From Hyaloscypha bicolor E (Eukaryota; Ascomycota; Leotiomycetes; Helotiales; Hyaloscyphaceae): a stretch of 64,000 nucleotides of DNA. This document shows positions 24,690-35,864 of the stretch, piece after piece (position 1 is the stretch's first letter; every line of letters begins with the position of its first letter). The position numbers were made by a program, and so were the translations under genes. Under the pieces are notes generated by a model. It had not been told where the DNA came from. It did not search any database and worked only from the letters and a program-made list of their open reading frames with translations. Where the stretch lies: assembly GCF_002865645.1 (NCBI RefSeq), contig NW_020194708.1, forward strand, positions 186,001 to 250,000. Direction: 5' to 3'.

Positions 24690-26340
24690 CTATACGATAG
24701 GGCTGAACGAGTCAGCCATATTGATTCTTATGTCCTCTTTCTTCATTCCGCTAATTTTCTGAACGGTCTCGTTTATCTTGTAGTAAACATCGCCAAATGC
24801 TCTCCAGTGTGGTTCACCCAGCGCGAGGTCGTAGGTTCTGCCGTTATTATCTGTGTACCCGGCGTCTGGCTTACCAAAGTGACAGCCAACAGGTAAAGCC
24901 GCCAGATACTTTTCGCCGTTTTGGCCTGTACACTCATCGGGATCGATCACTATTCGGGCCCCGTGTCAGTACAGCTTGTTCGTCTTTAAGCGTTCAAGGT
25001 GTGCTACTTACCAAACCACGTAGCCCCGCAGTCACCAGGTTCACTCAACAAGGCCGTACCAGTATACGGAGATATGATTTGGACCTGCCTCTCGCTGACC
25101 CCCCACAGGAACCCCCATGTCCAATCACTCTTAAATCCCTTTTTAAACATAATGGCGGGCGTTTCGCGGAGCATCAGCTGCTGCATGAATCGAAATGTAG
25201 CGCACTTTTTACCCACGCCCTTCAATTTCATGGCTTTTAGATTGACATACTTCGGACTATCCGCATCGACATCTCCTACTCTGGTCAGCGTTGCTCGTTT
25301 CATTATTTCTGTATGGCATCGTAAGGGCCTGAACCAAGGAGTGAGCAAATCCCAGGACGTTCAGATGTCCCACCTGCGAGTTCAAACCCACAACATCGGA
25401 GATTTTGGCAATGCCTAAATCATGCAGCGGATGGAAACTGCACGATATATCGAATCCTTCCCCTTTGCCAAAATTTTGAAGAGCCTCATGTCGCACTGGG
25501 CGCAATTAGAGCCCAGACACGCAGCGCATTGACTGCTCATGCCCTGGGGTTTGCAAGCTAGGACTGCGTTCTTGAGGCTGTCATTTACGGCACTGAATCA
25601 AGTTAGCAGCAGCCCTAGCAGGTTCCAGTTCACCGACCAGGCGGCAATGGATAGGAGGTGAAGTCTTACACCTTCACCATATCATATGTGAAGGCATGTG
25701 CAACCAGTACGGCCCACAACCCTATACTCTTATGACGGAAAAGCAGGCCCAGTGTGAGGCGGCCAGCGTCTATACGAAATCGGCCCGCTAGATTGGCCTC
25801 CTGTTCGTCAGCATTGTATATAGTTATACATTGGATGCATGAGCCAATCATGGCTTGAAACTCCAGTTGATCGCGAGGCATGACACGAACGTTAACCACT
25901 TTGGTGGGATTTGAAGCCGGGATTGTGTACTGCCATTTTAAGGGATTCAGAGCCTTCCAACCGGCAATTTCAATTGACTTTGGAGTCTTGTCGCAACTGA
26001 TTATGACGATTGGCACCCCTAGCAAGTCTGACTTTAGCCTTCACAATCGAGAGTTGGGCACGTGTTCAAACATTCTCACTTACCCTTGGCGTTCTTAGAA
26101 AGGGGGTTGTCTTTGGCAAGTCCCGTTACATAATCCGGGGTACCCGCTCCAGTCTTGGTTGCCCATGCTTGGACCTGGTCTGGAAACTTGCTTGCTGCCA
26201 GTAGTTGTACGAGGGTTGTCGTCTCCGTTACCCCTTGACTTTCTGATGAAGGAAAGTGCTCTGCGATCGGAATGCCGTCTATTTCAAAGCGGGGGCGGAA
26301 TGTTTGTAGGCAGGCTGTGTTTCGTTTGATCAAGCTCTGA
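24690..26340 (-). CDS. Multi-exon Cys-containing protein, unknown family
   Basis: Consecutive minus-strand open blocks join by good splice sites. An exon from a TTTTCCTTCAG acceptor at about 26,334 runs to a GTAAGT donor at about 26,087. Next is the exon 25,666-26,025 with CDKTPKS and SCIQC, followed by a GTAAGA donor and a TTGATTCAG acceptor. The third exon has the cluster QCAACLGSNCAQC (about 25,490-25,540). The block to 25,004 has KKCATF and GDCGATWF. After a GTAAGT...AATAG intron comes the last exon, 24,690-24,965, with CTGQNGEKY and a TAG stop. Between 25,300 and 25,480 two reading frames are both open and I cannot decide between a frameshift and an intron of about 135 nt. The first exon (beyond 26,340) is not identified. 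Even Cys spacing suggests disulphides and secretion, which is inference. I do not recognise the family. Confidence 0.5.
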
Positions 26341-27132
26341 AGGAAAAGATGGATTGTATCAACAGTTCGAGACTCTAGTTGCAGATGTCAATGTAAATAT
26401 GATAATGAATCGTATAGGTCGAGGGTCAGAAGCATGGAAAGTAACCCAACGGATTCGTCAAAAGCGTGTGTCGCTGTCTTGAAATATGTACTGCAGTAAA
26501 AAGAACGAGTGGGTTGCACCATTGTCTACAACCAAACCTTAATTGCATGTCAGCTGTCCATCATACCCCACATCATCCACATTGACTCGAGACCCTACGT
26601 ACCCTTCCGGATTCACGAGGCGGCTTGCATTAGCTGAGTTCCTAATAAGGTTCAGCTAGCCCCCATTTAGTCGGCAAGAGCCGCGGCTTCCGACGACTCT
26701 TTGGAGCTCTATGCCACGCTATGCTTTCATGGCTCTAGTCCGCCTAGCTCAGACTACTAGACGCATATTTGCAAATTATCGATTGTTAAACGCTCCATGG
26801 CTGGCTGATCTTGATGTTCGTTGGCCTGCATTCGTGATACGATCTAGAACCCCACTAGTGTTGAGAAGTAGCAACACGGTCTGCATGCCAGCCAGCCACA
26901 AAACTGGTGTTCGCTTTACCACATCCCACAGAATATGTCGCCGATTCTCCACACTTCACCGTCAACGCGAGGGCGAAACGGTACCTTTGAAAGCAAATTT
27001 TGATTGCTAATCATGTCGATCACAGCGCAAACTGCTTCTAGGTGACACACGAGTCACCTCATCTTGTCAACTTAGCCAGCACATTCTCACTGATGGACGC
27101 GATTCTTGTAAGTGCGATGGCTGCATGAAGCT
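26341..27132. other. Intergenic, nothing recognised
   Basis: Shared upstream/downstream region between the Cys-containing gene and the HET gene. A 99-codon plus-strand frame at 26,711-27,010 has no recognisable similarity and is probably chance. Confidence 0.5.
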
Positions 27133-29468
27133 TTAAATAATAGTTACTATCCGCTCCGGCCAGGATGTTGTGTCTTTATATACATCTATTCCAGCGTCTA
27201 TTACTGCTATACTTTTCTCCGTCATCAACACACGCCCTACCCTTGTATAAAGAACATCATCTTTCTCATTTCTGGTCTCCTTAAGGATCAAGCCGGCAAT
27301 AATCGTATTGCATCTTGGATATGTTAACCTCGCAATTTTCAGATAGAGCACCTCTGAATGTTCAACCCCAGTATCATTCTTGCACAGTTCTTCTCCGACC
27401 TTCTCTATTCTCAGCTGGTTAAATCCATTAGCTGAGGCATTATTGACTGTGGAATAGTTCCAGAAATAATCTCTCCAGTGTGGAGAATCTCTATGTTCGA
27501 GACTCTCGTCAATGCCCCATCCGATACTGCGGTCGTACTCTTCGTATTCTTCGTATTCTGCCGAATCATCTTCGTACTGGGAAATGCGCTCGTCGAAAAA
27601 GGCTACTTGAACAGTGCAGGTACAAACTGCACAACATTGGCCCTGAATGACGATTTTCCCAGATACAACTTGACCGAAAGGGTCCTCGTTTACATTGTCG
27701 ACACTGACCTCCTTAATGTGACCAAGTGGTGTAATACTCCAGTCCCGGAGGTCTTCGTAGAGGAATTTCTTTGTAGTCTGGCTCTGGGACTTTTCGAAAC
27801 CGAGACTCGCCCAACTCCAAGATGGAGCCACGAAATGCTCGTATCTTGTAGCACCTTGCGTGTGCCCTTCCTCGTTTGGGATCCAGAGAAGTCCTCTATG
27901 TATGTCGTCTACCCACAGTCCCGCCTTATACTTGCTGTCAATATGAGGCTGCAGGACCCTCGCGATGCCCCCAATTGCAATAAACTTGTCGGTCTCATAT
28001 GTCAGCCTTCGAGAGATATAAGGATCTAGAACCGAAAAATACCAGTATTCCATGATATTGTTGTAGGAATATGATCGCTGGAACCAACAACCCCTAGGTA
28101 GGGGGTTAGTTGCTCTATGGTAAGAGTCCAGTCCGTTGTCGGGGTAGATCGCGTTGAACCAGTTTTCAAAGTGCGGGCTTTCAGAGAGCAGACACCCCTC
28201 ATCGGTCCGCCCTTCAACACATCTCCAGAAAGTAGACTGCTGGGTGAAGTGCAATATCCTAGGGCTCAGAATTTCCTCTTGCAACGTCCAGCCCCGGCTA
28301 CTTAGCGGACCTCGAGCTTGTTCAGGCAGCTTATGTTGAATGCCTCTAAAATATATTTTGCCGCAAACCCCATGACGAGAACTGTAGCAAGTAGTGGTTG
28401 CAATAATATGGTCAGGATATTCGTCTTTCGGTGAGAAGTGAACCAAACCAGTGGAGCTATTGGGTGCAGCATCGGCAGAAATGGTCAGAACAGCATTCCG
28501 GTATACATCTTCCATCCTAGCAGACTCGCTCAACCAATCTTTCTTGGAGTCTTGCAGAATGCAGAGGGAGTCAATCCAGATATATCGTATGCCCAAGGCT
28601 CGGGTAACAAAAATTGCGTCCCTGAATGTCCGTGGCATTTTCGAGAGTGCGATTTCTCGGCAATGGTTCTCTACATTGCTCGTTTCTGTTATGAGCGGCT
28701 GGGCAGTCCCCCAGCAGTGACTCAAAGCAACCCACATCGCAGGTTTTCCATTTTCCACCACCAGACGAGGAGCCTTTGACGCCGATCCAACATCAATGAC
28801 TCGAGTGGGTAAGGGATGAATTTGAATGGTAGGACAGCGTTTGTGATTTCGTTTGCATATATCTAGCCAGTTTTTCATTTCTTGGAGGCTTTTCTTGGAG
28901 AACACCTTTTGCCTCTTTCGGCGCGGGGTAATTATGTTGCCAAGAGGGTCATCTAAGTTTTCTATTAGCAATAGATGCTAACAAAGTAAAGAGAGAAAAT
29001 ACCAGAAGTCGTACAAATGACGAACTCAGCAAATTTAATAATATCGGAAGTCGGTGTACTGAATGGAACATATTCCCAATCCTGAGAGCGAGAAGGCGCA
29101 ATTCCAAACCATTCGAAACTCTGCAGAGACGGGGTGTAGATACATCGTATGAGATGATCTTGAAATCCTTTGCTATCAAGTCTCCGGTTCTTTGTTGAAT
29201 CTACTACGAGAGAGCAGATTTGACAATTTTGGGCTGCTGAAAACTCGAGAGCTGCGAAGGTTGCATGGTGAACGTAGCCTTTCTTAGAAACTAACATGTC
29301 ATAGTCAAATCCTGCGCAAAATCTGCATAGCGGTGGACCTTTCTCTTCTATTTCTTCTTCTCCCGCTCCTTCTTCCTCAACTTCGGCCTTTCGTTTCTTC
29401 ATGATCGCAGCCTCGAATGCCGAGGCAAAAGATCGAAAATGGGCAGCTTCTTCATTATATTCCGACAT
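27133..29468 (-). CDS. HET-domain protein (heterokaryon incompatibility), 764 aa
   Basis: Two exons: 29,003-29,468 and 27,133-28,961. A 41-nt intron (28,962-29,002; GTATTT donor, GCTAATAG end) joins them in frame to give TSENLDDPL across the junction. The N-terminal region has a Lys/Glu-rich stretch and the CRFC...NCQIC pairs often found before the HET domain. The HET domain (PF06985 type) starts at about residue 232 with WVALSHCWG. It continues with FRDAIFVTRALGIRYIWIDSLCI (split here: FRDAIFVTRALG, then IRYIWIDSLCI at about 280-290) and closes with SSRGWTLQE at about 376-384. The C-terminal half is the usual variable region. HET proteins trigger growth arrest or cell death on non-self recognition. 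The gene is intact, with no stop or frameshift seen, although it lies only about 300 bp from the hAT-like MITE and the second AT block. Confidence 0.9.
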
Positions 29469-29757
29469 CGCGATGCATTTACTTCCTGTTGTCAGGATAG
29501 ATGGATTGTAGGATTGCTTAATACGCCGAGATCGAAGAGCGAATTATAGAAAAGAAAGGAGTAGACGACAGGCTACATAGCTGGTTTAAATTAGATTAAT
29601 ATTAAGGGGTGAGGCTAACCCAGGGCAGGCGTTGCATAAAAATCGATTACCTTGTCCGGGTTGTGGCTTGCATATTACCAAGGTTTATAAATTAGGATGC
29701 CTGAACAAAGAGTCAGTTAACTAAAAATACAAAACGCTAATACTAGTCGGGTCTGCT

Positions 29758-30355
29758 CAGGCTCGGCAAAAATACCTGAGGCATCGATACCGGTATTGAT
29801 AGTATTAGGTATTTTTCAGGTATCATAAGAATCGATACGTATTAATACCTTATTAATTCTTACCCCTAAAAAATTATCTCTTTATTTTATTATTTTATTT
29901 ATATAAGAATATATTCATATATAATTCCTTTTATTTCTAGTCTTTCTATTAAAAAATTTATTTACTATTATTAATAAGATTTAATAATATTTAAAATTTA
30001 AAATACTTCTCATATTTGAAGAATTAAGCCCCGTATTCATATTTCTTATCAAGGCACTAAATATATAAGCGAGCCTTACGAAAATCCCAAAAGCTCATTT
30101 TTACTTAAAATAGCTGCATTGAGATTAGTTTTAGTCTAAAGTATAAGATAAATAGTTAGATAGAAAGCCTAAATTAAGAAGAATATTTATATTACTAAAA
30201 GTTTTCTTATAAGACTAGTAGTTCGAAAGTTAATTATAATTAAAGGGGAAAATTAGGTTCAGGGAATTAATACTACTATTAATACTATTAATACCTTATA
30301 ATTCTGGCATTAATATATATTAATACCGGAAATTTAGATATTTTTACCGAGCCTG
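29758..30355. mobile_element. hAT-like MITE, 598 bp, with 8-bp TSD
   Basis: The left end begins CAGGCTCGGCAAAAATACCT at 29,758. The right end, read on the minus strand from 30,355, begins CAGGCTCGGTAAAAATATCT. The two arms stay alignable for about 40 bp through CCGGTATT. The flanks are GGTCTGCT (29,750-29,757) and GATCTGCT (30,356-30,363), a target-site duplication matching at 7 of 8 positions; the mismatch is a G/A transition. CAG-starting termini with an 8-bp duplication are typical of the hAT superfamily. There is no transposase-sized frame, so it is non-autonomous. The inner part is AT-rich, partly RIPed. Confidence 0.8.
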
Positions 30356-30389
30356 GATCTGCTGCCTAGTACTAGTAAAGCCGAGGCGG

Positions 30390-30845
30390 CCTAATATTAT
30401 TCCTTGTAAAAATTATAGAACTGACTTTTAATTCCTTTTTTTTTATATAATACAGTAATTATAAAATCTGCAAGTATAGAACTTTAGTATTAATTACTAC
30501 TTCTATTAATTACAATTCTTATAAAATCATACTAAACCCATTAATATATATATAACTAATATAATAAATAAATAACTCATTTAGATAGATTCTATTCCCC
30601 AAATATTAAATTATTTAATTATATTGAATAAGTATTATAGTATACTACTTTATTTATATATGAAATATTATTATATTATATATCCGGCAGCTATATTTAA
30701 CTATTTATATAAGTAATATTAGGTCCGGCTTAAGCTCTATAAATAGATAAATTAGTATATTAAAGAGTTCTTATATTAATATAATTATTTCATAATTAAT
30801 TTACTAGTAAATAAATTAGTATTATAACTAGTAATTGAGATTATA
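30390..30845. repeat. Dispersed repeat family, copy 3 (heavily RIPed)
   Basis: Matches 19,840-20,140 over its left two-thirds and 20,640-20,950 over its right part, with nearly all differences being C-to-T or G-to-A. Since both other copies are less mutated, the direction of change is clear. Confidence 0.6.
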
Positions 30846-33369
30846 AACGGGTTTAAATATAACTATTACCTGATTTAGTTATCTTGCCTATTTCAAATAT
30901 AAAGCTAAAAAGTATTAAAATAATATAGAAATAAAATTAGAAAAGTAAATATTATATTAAAGTTAGGATTTTTAATAAGTTTTTAATAAAAAGGCTTATA
31001 TAAATAATTTTGGCTAATAAACTTAGAAATAGTTATTATAATTTAAGCGAGTTTATTCTATTAAAATTTCTTATTCTTTATATTTACTTTTTTTTTACCT
31101 TTATTATTTTTTTAATTATTTTTATTATTTCTTTAGTTAATTATAATTAAGATTCTAATTAAATAAAACAGAATTCAAATATATATTAAATATTCCTTTT
31201 TAGTAATAAGTCTAGCCTAAATTTAAGTTATTATTTACTTATTTTAATTTTTAAATATTATATAATAATTTACTAATTATAAACTTTTAAGGCTTTACTT
31301 ATTTTATAAATTAGTACTTTACTTCTATAAGAATATAAATAAGCTATAAGCTATACTTTTTCTTATTATAGTCTATTTTATTCTCAAACTATATTTCTAT
31401 AAAAAAGAATCTAAGGAAGTCTTTTTTTTAAATTTAAATAAATACTATTTTATAATATTTATTCTAAATAACTCGCGGCTTTATAAAATATTTAGGATAA
31501 GTAAATATTATAAAAAGGCATTTATTTAGATTCCTAATTTTATAACTAATTAGAATTATAGATATAAGAATAACTAATAAATCTTAGCTATATTATTAAA
31601 TGTTTTATTAATAGCTTATTAATAAATTTGACTAATAAGAAAGTTATTAATACTTTTATTAGAATTCTTATTAATAATTCTGGCTAATAAAATTATTAAT
31701 AATAATTCCGGCTAATTATTAATTCTATTAATTCTTATTAAAATGAATTTTTATCTAATAACTAATATATAGGATTTATTATTAGAATACCTAAAGCCGT
31801 AAATACTATATTATAGAATTAGTAATATTAGAATTATATTCAAGTATTATAAATAATAATATCTAGAATACTTATAGAATAAACCTTTATTAATATTTAT
31901 AAATAAATATCTAGTTTTATTTTATTTATAATTATTATTCAGAAAAACAAATAGTTATAAGCCCGTAATTCTACTATATAAAATACTTCAAATAAAGACT
32001 CTTATTAATATCTATTAATAAAAACCTAGCTTTATTTATATTATAAGACTTTTCCGGAAAAGCAATTAGTAATAAATTAAATTAAGGTACTTTAAGCTAT
32101 TTATATATATATATATATTACTAAGCTAGAAATAGATATAATAGTAATAGTTTTTAAATAATAGTTCTTTATCTAATTAAATATATTATTAATTCTCTAG
32201 AATAAAGTATTATCTATAATTATTTAATATATTATTTAAAAAGATTATATCTTTAGATAAATAAAACAAGCTTAATAAGTAAAAGCAATATATAACTAAT
32301 ATATAATACTTTAAAGTATTCTAATAAAATAAATAAAAACAGACCTATTTCTTGAAATATTATTATTAGATTATAACTAACTTCTATTTAGGTATTATAA
32401 GCCAGAAACTTAAGTCTTCTAGTTATAATAAATTTATATAAAATTATAAACCTTATTTACTAAAGGAAATATTAGTTAAACTAATATTAAAACCCGTTAT
32501 ATATAAATCTTTTATTATAATAAATATAAAACTCTTTTTTTAAAAAATAAATTAAACTATAAATAATTCTTTATTCTCGAATATAATAACTAATCCGAAC
32601 TTCTCTATATTTAATAAAATAATAAAGTATTTATATATAAATATATATATAGGCTTAAGGCCAGACTATTTCTTTAGTCTAAAGCTTAATTAGAATCCAG
32701 AATAATATATTAATTCTATTATTTTATTAATTAAAAAAGTACTAGCCTTAATAAAAAATAATAATATAATAGCTTATTAAGGCCTAATAATTATAGGTAC
32801 TAGAATTATAAGCTAATCCAAATAGCTAGTTATTTTAAATATAAATAACTAAGAATATTTAAACTTATATTAATAAATAACTTATATTATTTATATATTT
32901 ATTTTTAGAAACTATTATAAAATAAATAATTAGAAATATAGTATTACTTTTAATTAAAGAAAGTAAGAAAAATCTTTACTTTTTATTTCTATTAAAATCT
33001 ATAAGAAATAATAATATATAAACTTTAATATAAATAATTATTTTTATAATTTATATTTTATCTAATATTATATATATCTGTTTTTAGAAAACTTTTCGAA
33101 ATCGAGAATACTAATAGAAATATACTATTATATTTAATTAAAAAGAATTTTTACTTTTTATTTTTTATTTTTACTAAATTCTATAAAAAATAAAAATTCC
33201 CGATATCTTATTTAAGAAATAAACTATTATTTTAGGGCTATAGTTCTATAATTATATATCTAGAATCTATTTCCAAGGCTAATAAATATTCCGAATAATT
33301 TTTTACTAGTATATGAGTTATATACTAATTCTTATACGGGCTATAAATGCGGCCGCTAGTATAATTTTG

Positions 33370-33745
33370 AGACTTAAATAGTATATAACTCTGTTTTTTT
33401 ATAATAGTACTTTATTAAGAAAGCTAATAAGGGGAATTAATAGAAAAATAGCAGGAGTATTAGATCTAGTTCTTTTCTTAAGATTTAATTAAGGTATTAT
33501 AAAGTTATATAGTATTAAAGTAAATATAAGTTTTAATAGAATTATTATTAAAATATACTAAAAAGTCGATTTTTAATATTCAAATAATATATAACTCTGA
33601 TTTTTAGTATTAGCCCTTTATTAAGAAATCTAATAAAAGGAATTTATAGAGATTTAGTAAGGGCTTTAAATCTTCTTTTCCTTTTTAAATTTAATAGTTA
33701 TATTCTAATATTATATAGATTTAAAGTAAGAATTTCTAAATTCTT
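33370..33745. repeat. Two diverged direct repeats, ~200-bp spacing
   Basis: The unit beginning ATATAACTCTG at about 33,381 recurs at about 33,589, followed in both by TTTATTAAGAAA.CTAATAA and, further on, by GATTTAA-type and TTATATAG-type blocks. The copies sit just upstream of the copia pol remnant and could be part of its leader or an unrelated tandem duplication. Confidence 0.4.
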
Positions 33746-33959
33746 GAATTTTACTAGGAGAATTAATTATACTTTAAAGGGCCGGTTATATATAATACTA
33801 GCTAAGCTTACTAAAAGAAAGCAGTCTAAGAGATAACTTATTAAAAATATATTCTTTAAAAGGAATTTTATTTAAATAAAGGCTAAAGGTATTTAATAAC
33901 CTAATATAAATATATAAGCTAAAACTATTAAACTAATTTTATATAATATAAAATAAGGG

Positions 33960-35375
33960 CTATTAAAAGAGCTACTTTTTATAAGAATTAGATTAATAGT
34001 TCTATTAATAAAATTAAGAATAAGAATATAGAAAAAGAGTTTAAAAAGTTAAGACTAGTTATCTAAACTTATAATAATAGTAAGAAATATATAATATTAA
34101 TATATTAGCTAAAGAATTATCCTTAATATTATTACTATAATAATAAATACTATAGAATTATATTTATATAATATCTTATAAGCTTATATCTAATTAATTA
34201 TTTTATTTAATTATAATTTATATATTAAGTTATTTTATAAGCTTATTAAAAAGCTAAATCTAAAAAATAATTCTATTCTAAAAGTTATAAAACTATTATA
34301 TAATATACTAGAAGCTAAAAACAACTAGTTTAAGATTTACTATTCTTATTATATTAATAAGCTTTCTATAAAATAATTAATTTATAACTTTTATTTTTTT
34401 TATAATAAATAATTCTTTGGAATTATTAGCCTTTAAACTAATAATATCTTATTTATTAGAACTAATAATTTTATAAAGACAAAGTAATTAAAGCTTTAAA
34501 AGGCTAAGTTCTTAGCTAAGAAATATAAATACTTTTCTTTTAATTATAATCTCAAGTTTAAGAAAAATATTATTTATATAAATATTACTAGAATTACTTT
34601 TATATAGAAATACTAATATAAAAATCTTTAAACTATTTCTATAAAAAATACTACTATTATAAATAATAGAAGTACTATTTATTAAGATCTTTCTATTAAG
34701 AATTAATATATTATCTAATATATTAGAGAAATATATATTATATTAGTTTATTAATTAGAAGCTTTATATAATTTATTAATTATTATTTAAGCTATTAAAT
34801 TCTCGAAAACTAATATAAAAGCATTAAATAAATATATTTAATAGTATATTAAGAATATTATTAGAGAACTAAGATTTATAAAGCTAATAAAAGAGTTTTT
34901 ATATTTAATTATTTTTATAAATACTTTATTTATAAATAATAGAAATCTCTTTTTCTAAATTAGATATATTCTAGTTCTAGTAAATAGAACTAGATATATT
35001 AATATTATTTACTAGTTCTCTATTAAATATAAGAGAATTACTAGAAGTATTCTAGTTTTAGAACTTTATAATATAGTTTATAGCTTTAATATAGGCGCTT
35101 TAATTAAATCTATAATTAATAGAATACTAGAAATAAAACTATTATTAGTAATTTATACGAATTCAAAATTATTATATAAATGCATTATTAAATTAGGTAT
35201 TATTTAAAAGAAATATCTAATAATTAATATAATATATTTTATTAGATATATAAATAATAAAAGATTATAGAAATTAAATAAATTAAAAAAGAATTAAATT
35301 CTATTAATTCTATAATAAAATTAAAGTTAATAAATGCCTTTAAATATCTAATTAATATAAATATAATATAATTAG
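33960..35375 (+). pseudogene. Ty1/copia pol remnant: reverse transcriptase and RNase H
   Basis: Translation through stops gives copia hallmarks in order. A KNKNIEKEFKKLRLVI entry to the RT domain lies at about 34,010-34,060. An FFGIISLQTNNILFI segment (about 34,410-34,460) is the copia GxxxxxTDD active-site region with both Asp codons changed to Asn codons, as G-to-A RIP would do. A LTRPE-like region falls near 34,740. An RNase H segment at about 34,960-35,330 contains SIKYKRITRS and a VIYTNSKLLYKC stretch, normally CTDSKSLYDC. A threonine/lysine-rich RNase H tail follows. It is a dead element with many TAA/TAG codons. Integrase and gag parts are not identified upstream. Confidence 0.75.
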
Positions 35376-35599
35376 ATATAAAGAAATAAATTAAATATAA
35401 ATAAAATAGAAAATAAATATATAAAATAAGAAAATATTATAAGAAAAGAAGTTATATATAAAAGGCTATAGCCTTTAGTATATAATTAAAATCTTAAAAA
35501 TAATATAAATATATAGAATATTTAGGAAATCTAATACTAGACCGAATTAGGAAATTTATATATAATTAAAAGAAAAATTCTAGTATTAGTATAATTATA

Positions 35600-35862
35600 G
35601 TTATATAACCTAGAAATAACTAGAAGTAATAGAATATAAATAATAGTTATATAATCTTATATTATATAAATAACTTAATAAGTAGACTAGATTTTATTAG
35701 ATTTAATAAATTTAAAAATTATATATTAATATTATAATATTATATTTCTTATTTCTAAATAATAATAACTTTATTAATTTAATATAACTAGTATTTCACG
35801 CTTATATAATAGTATTATATATTACTAGTAAACTAATAATAATATATTTATAAGCTAGTAAT
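35600..35862. repeat. Direct repeat flanking inverted gypsy fragment, left
   Basis: The core (about 35,655-35,850: TTAATAAGTAGACTAG, then ATTATATATTAATATTATAA, then ACTAATAATAATAT) recurs at 37,930-38,125 in the same orientation. It follows the copia RNase H remnant by about 250 bp, so it may be the 3' LTR of that copia element. Confidence 0.5.
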
Positions 35863-35864
35863 AT

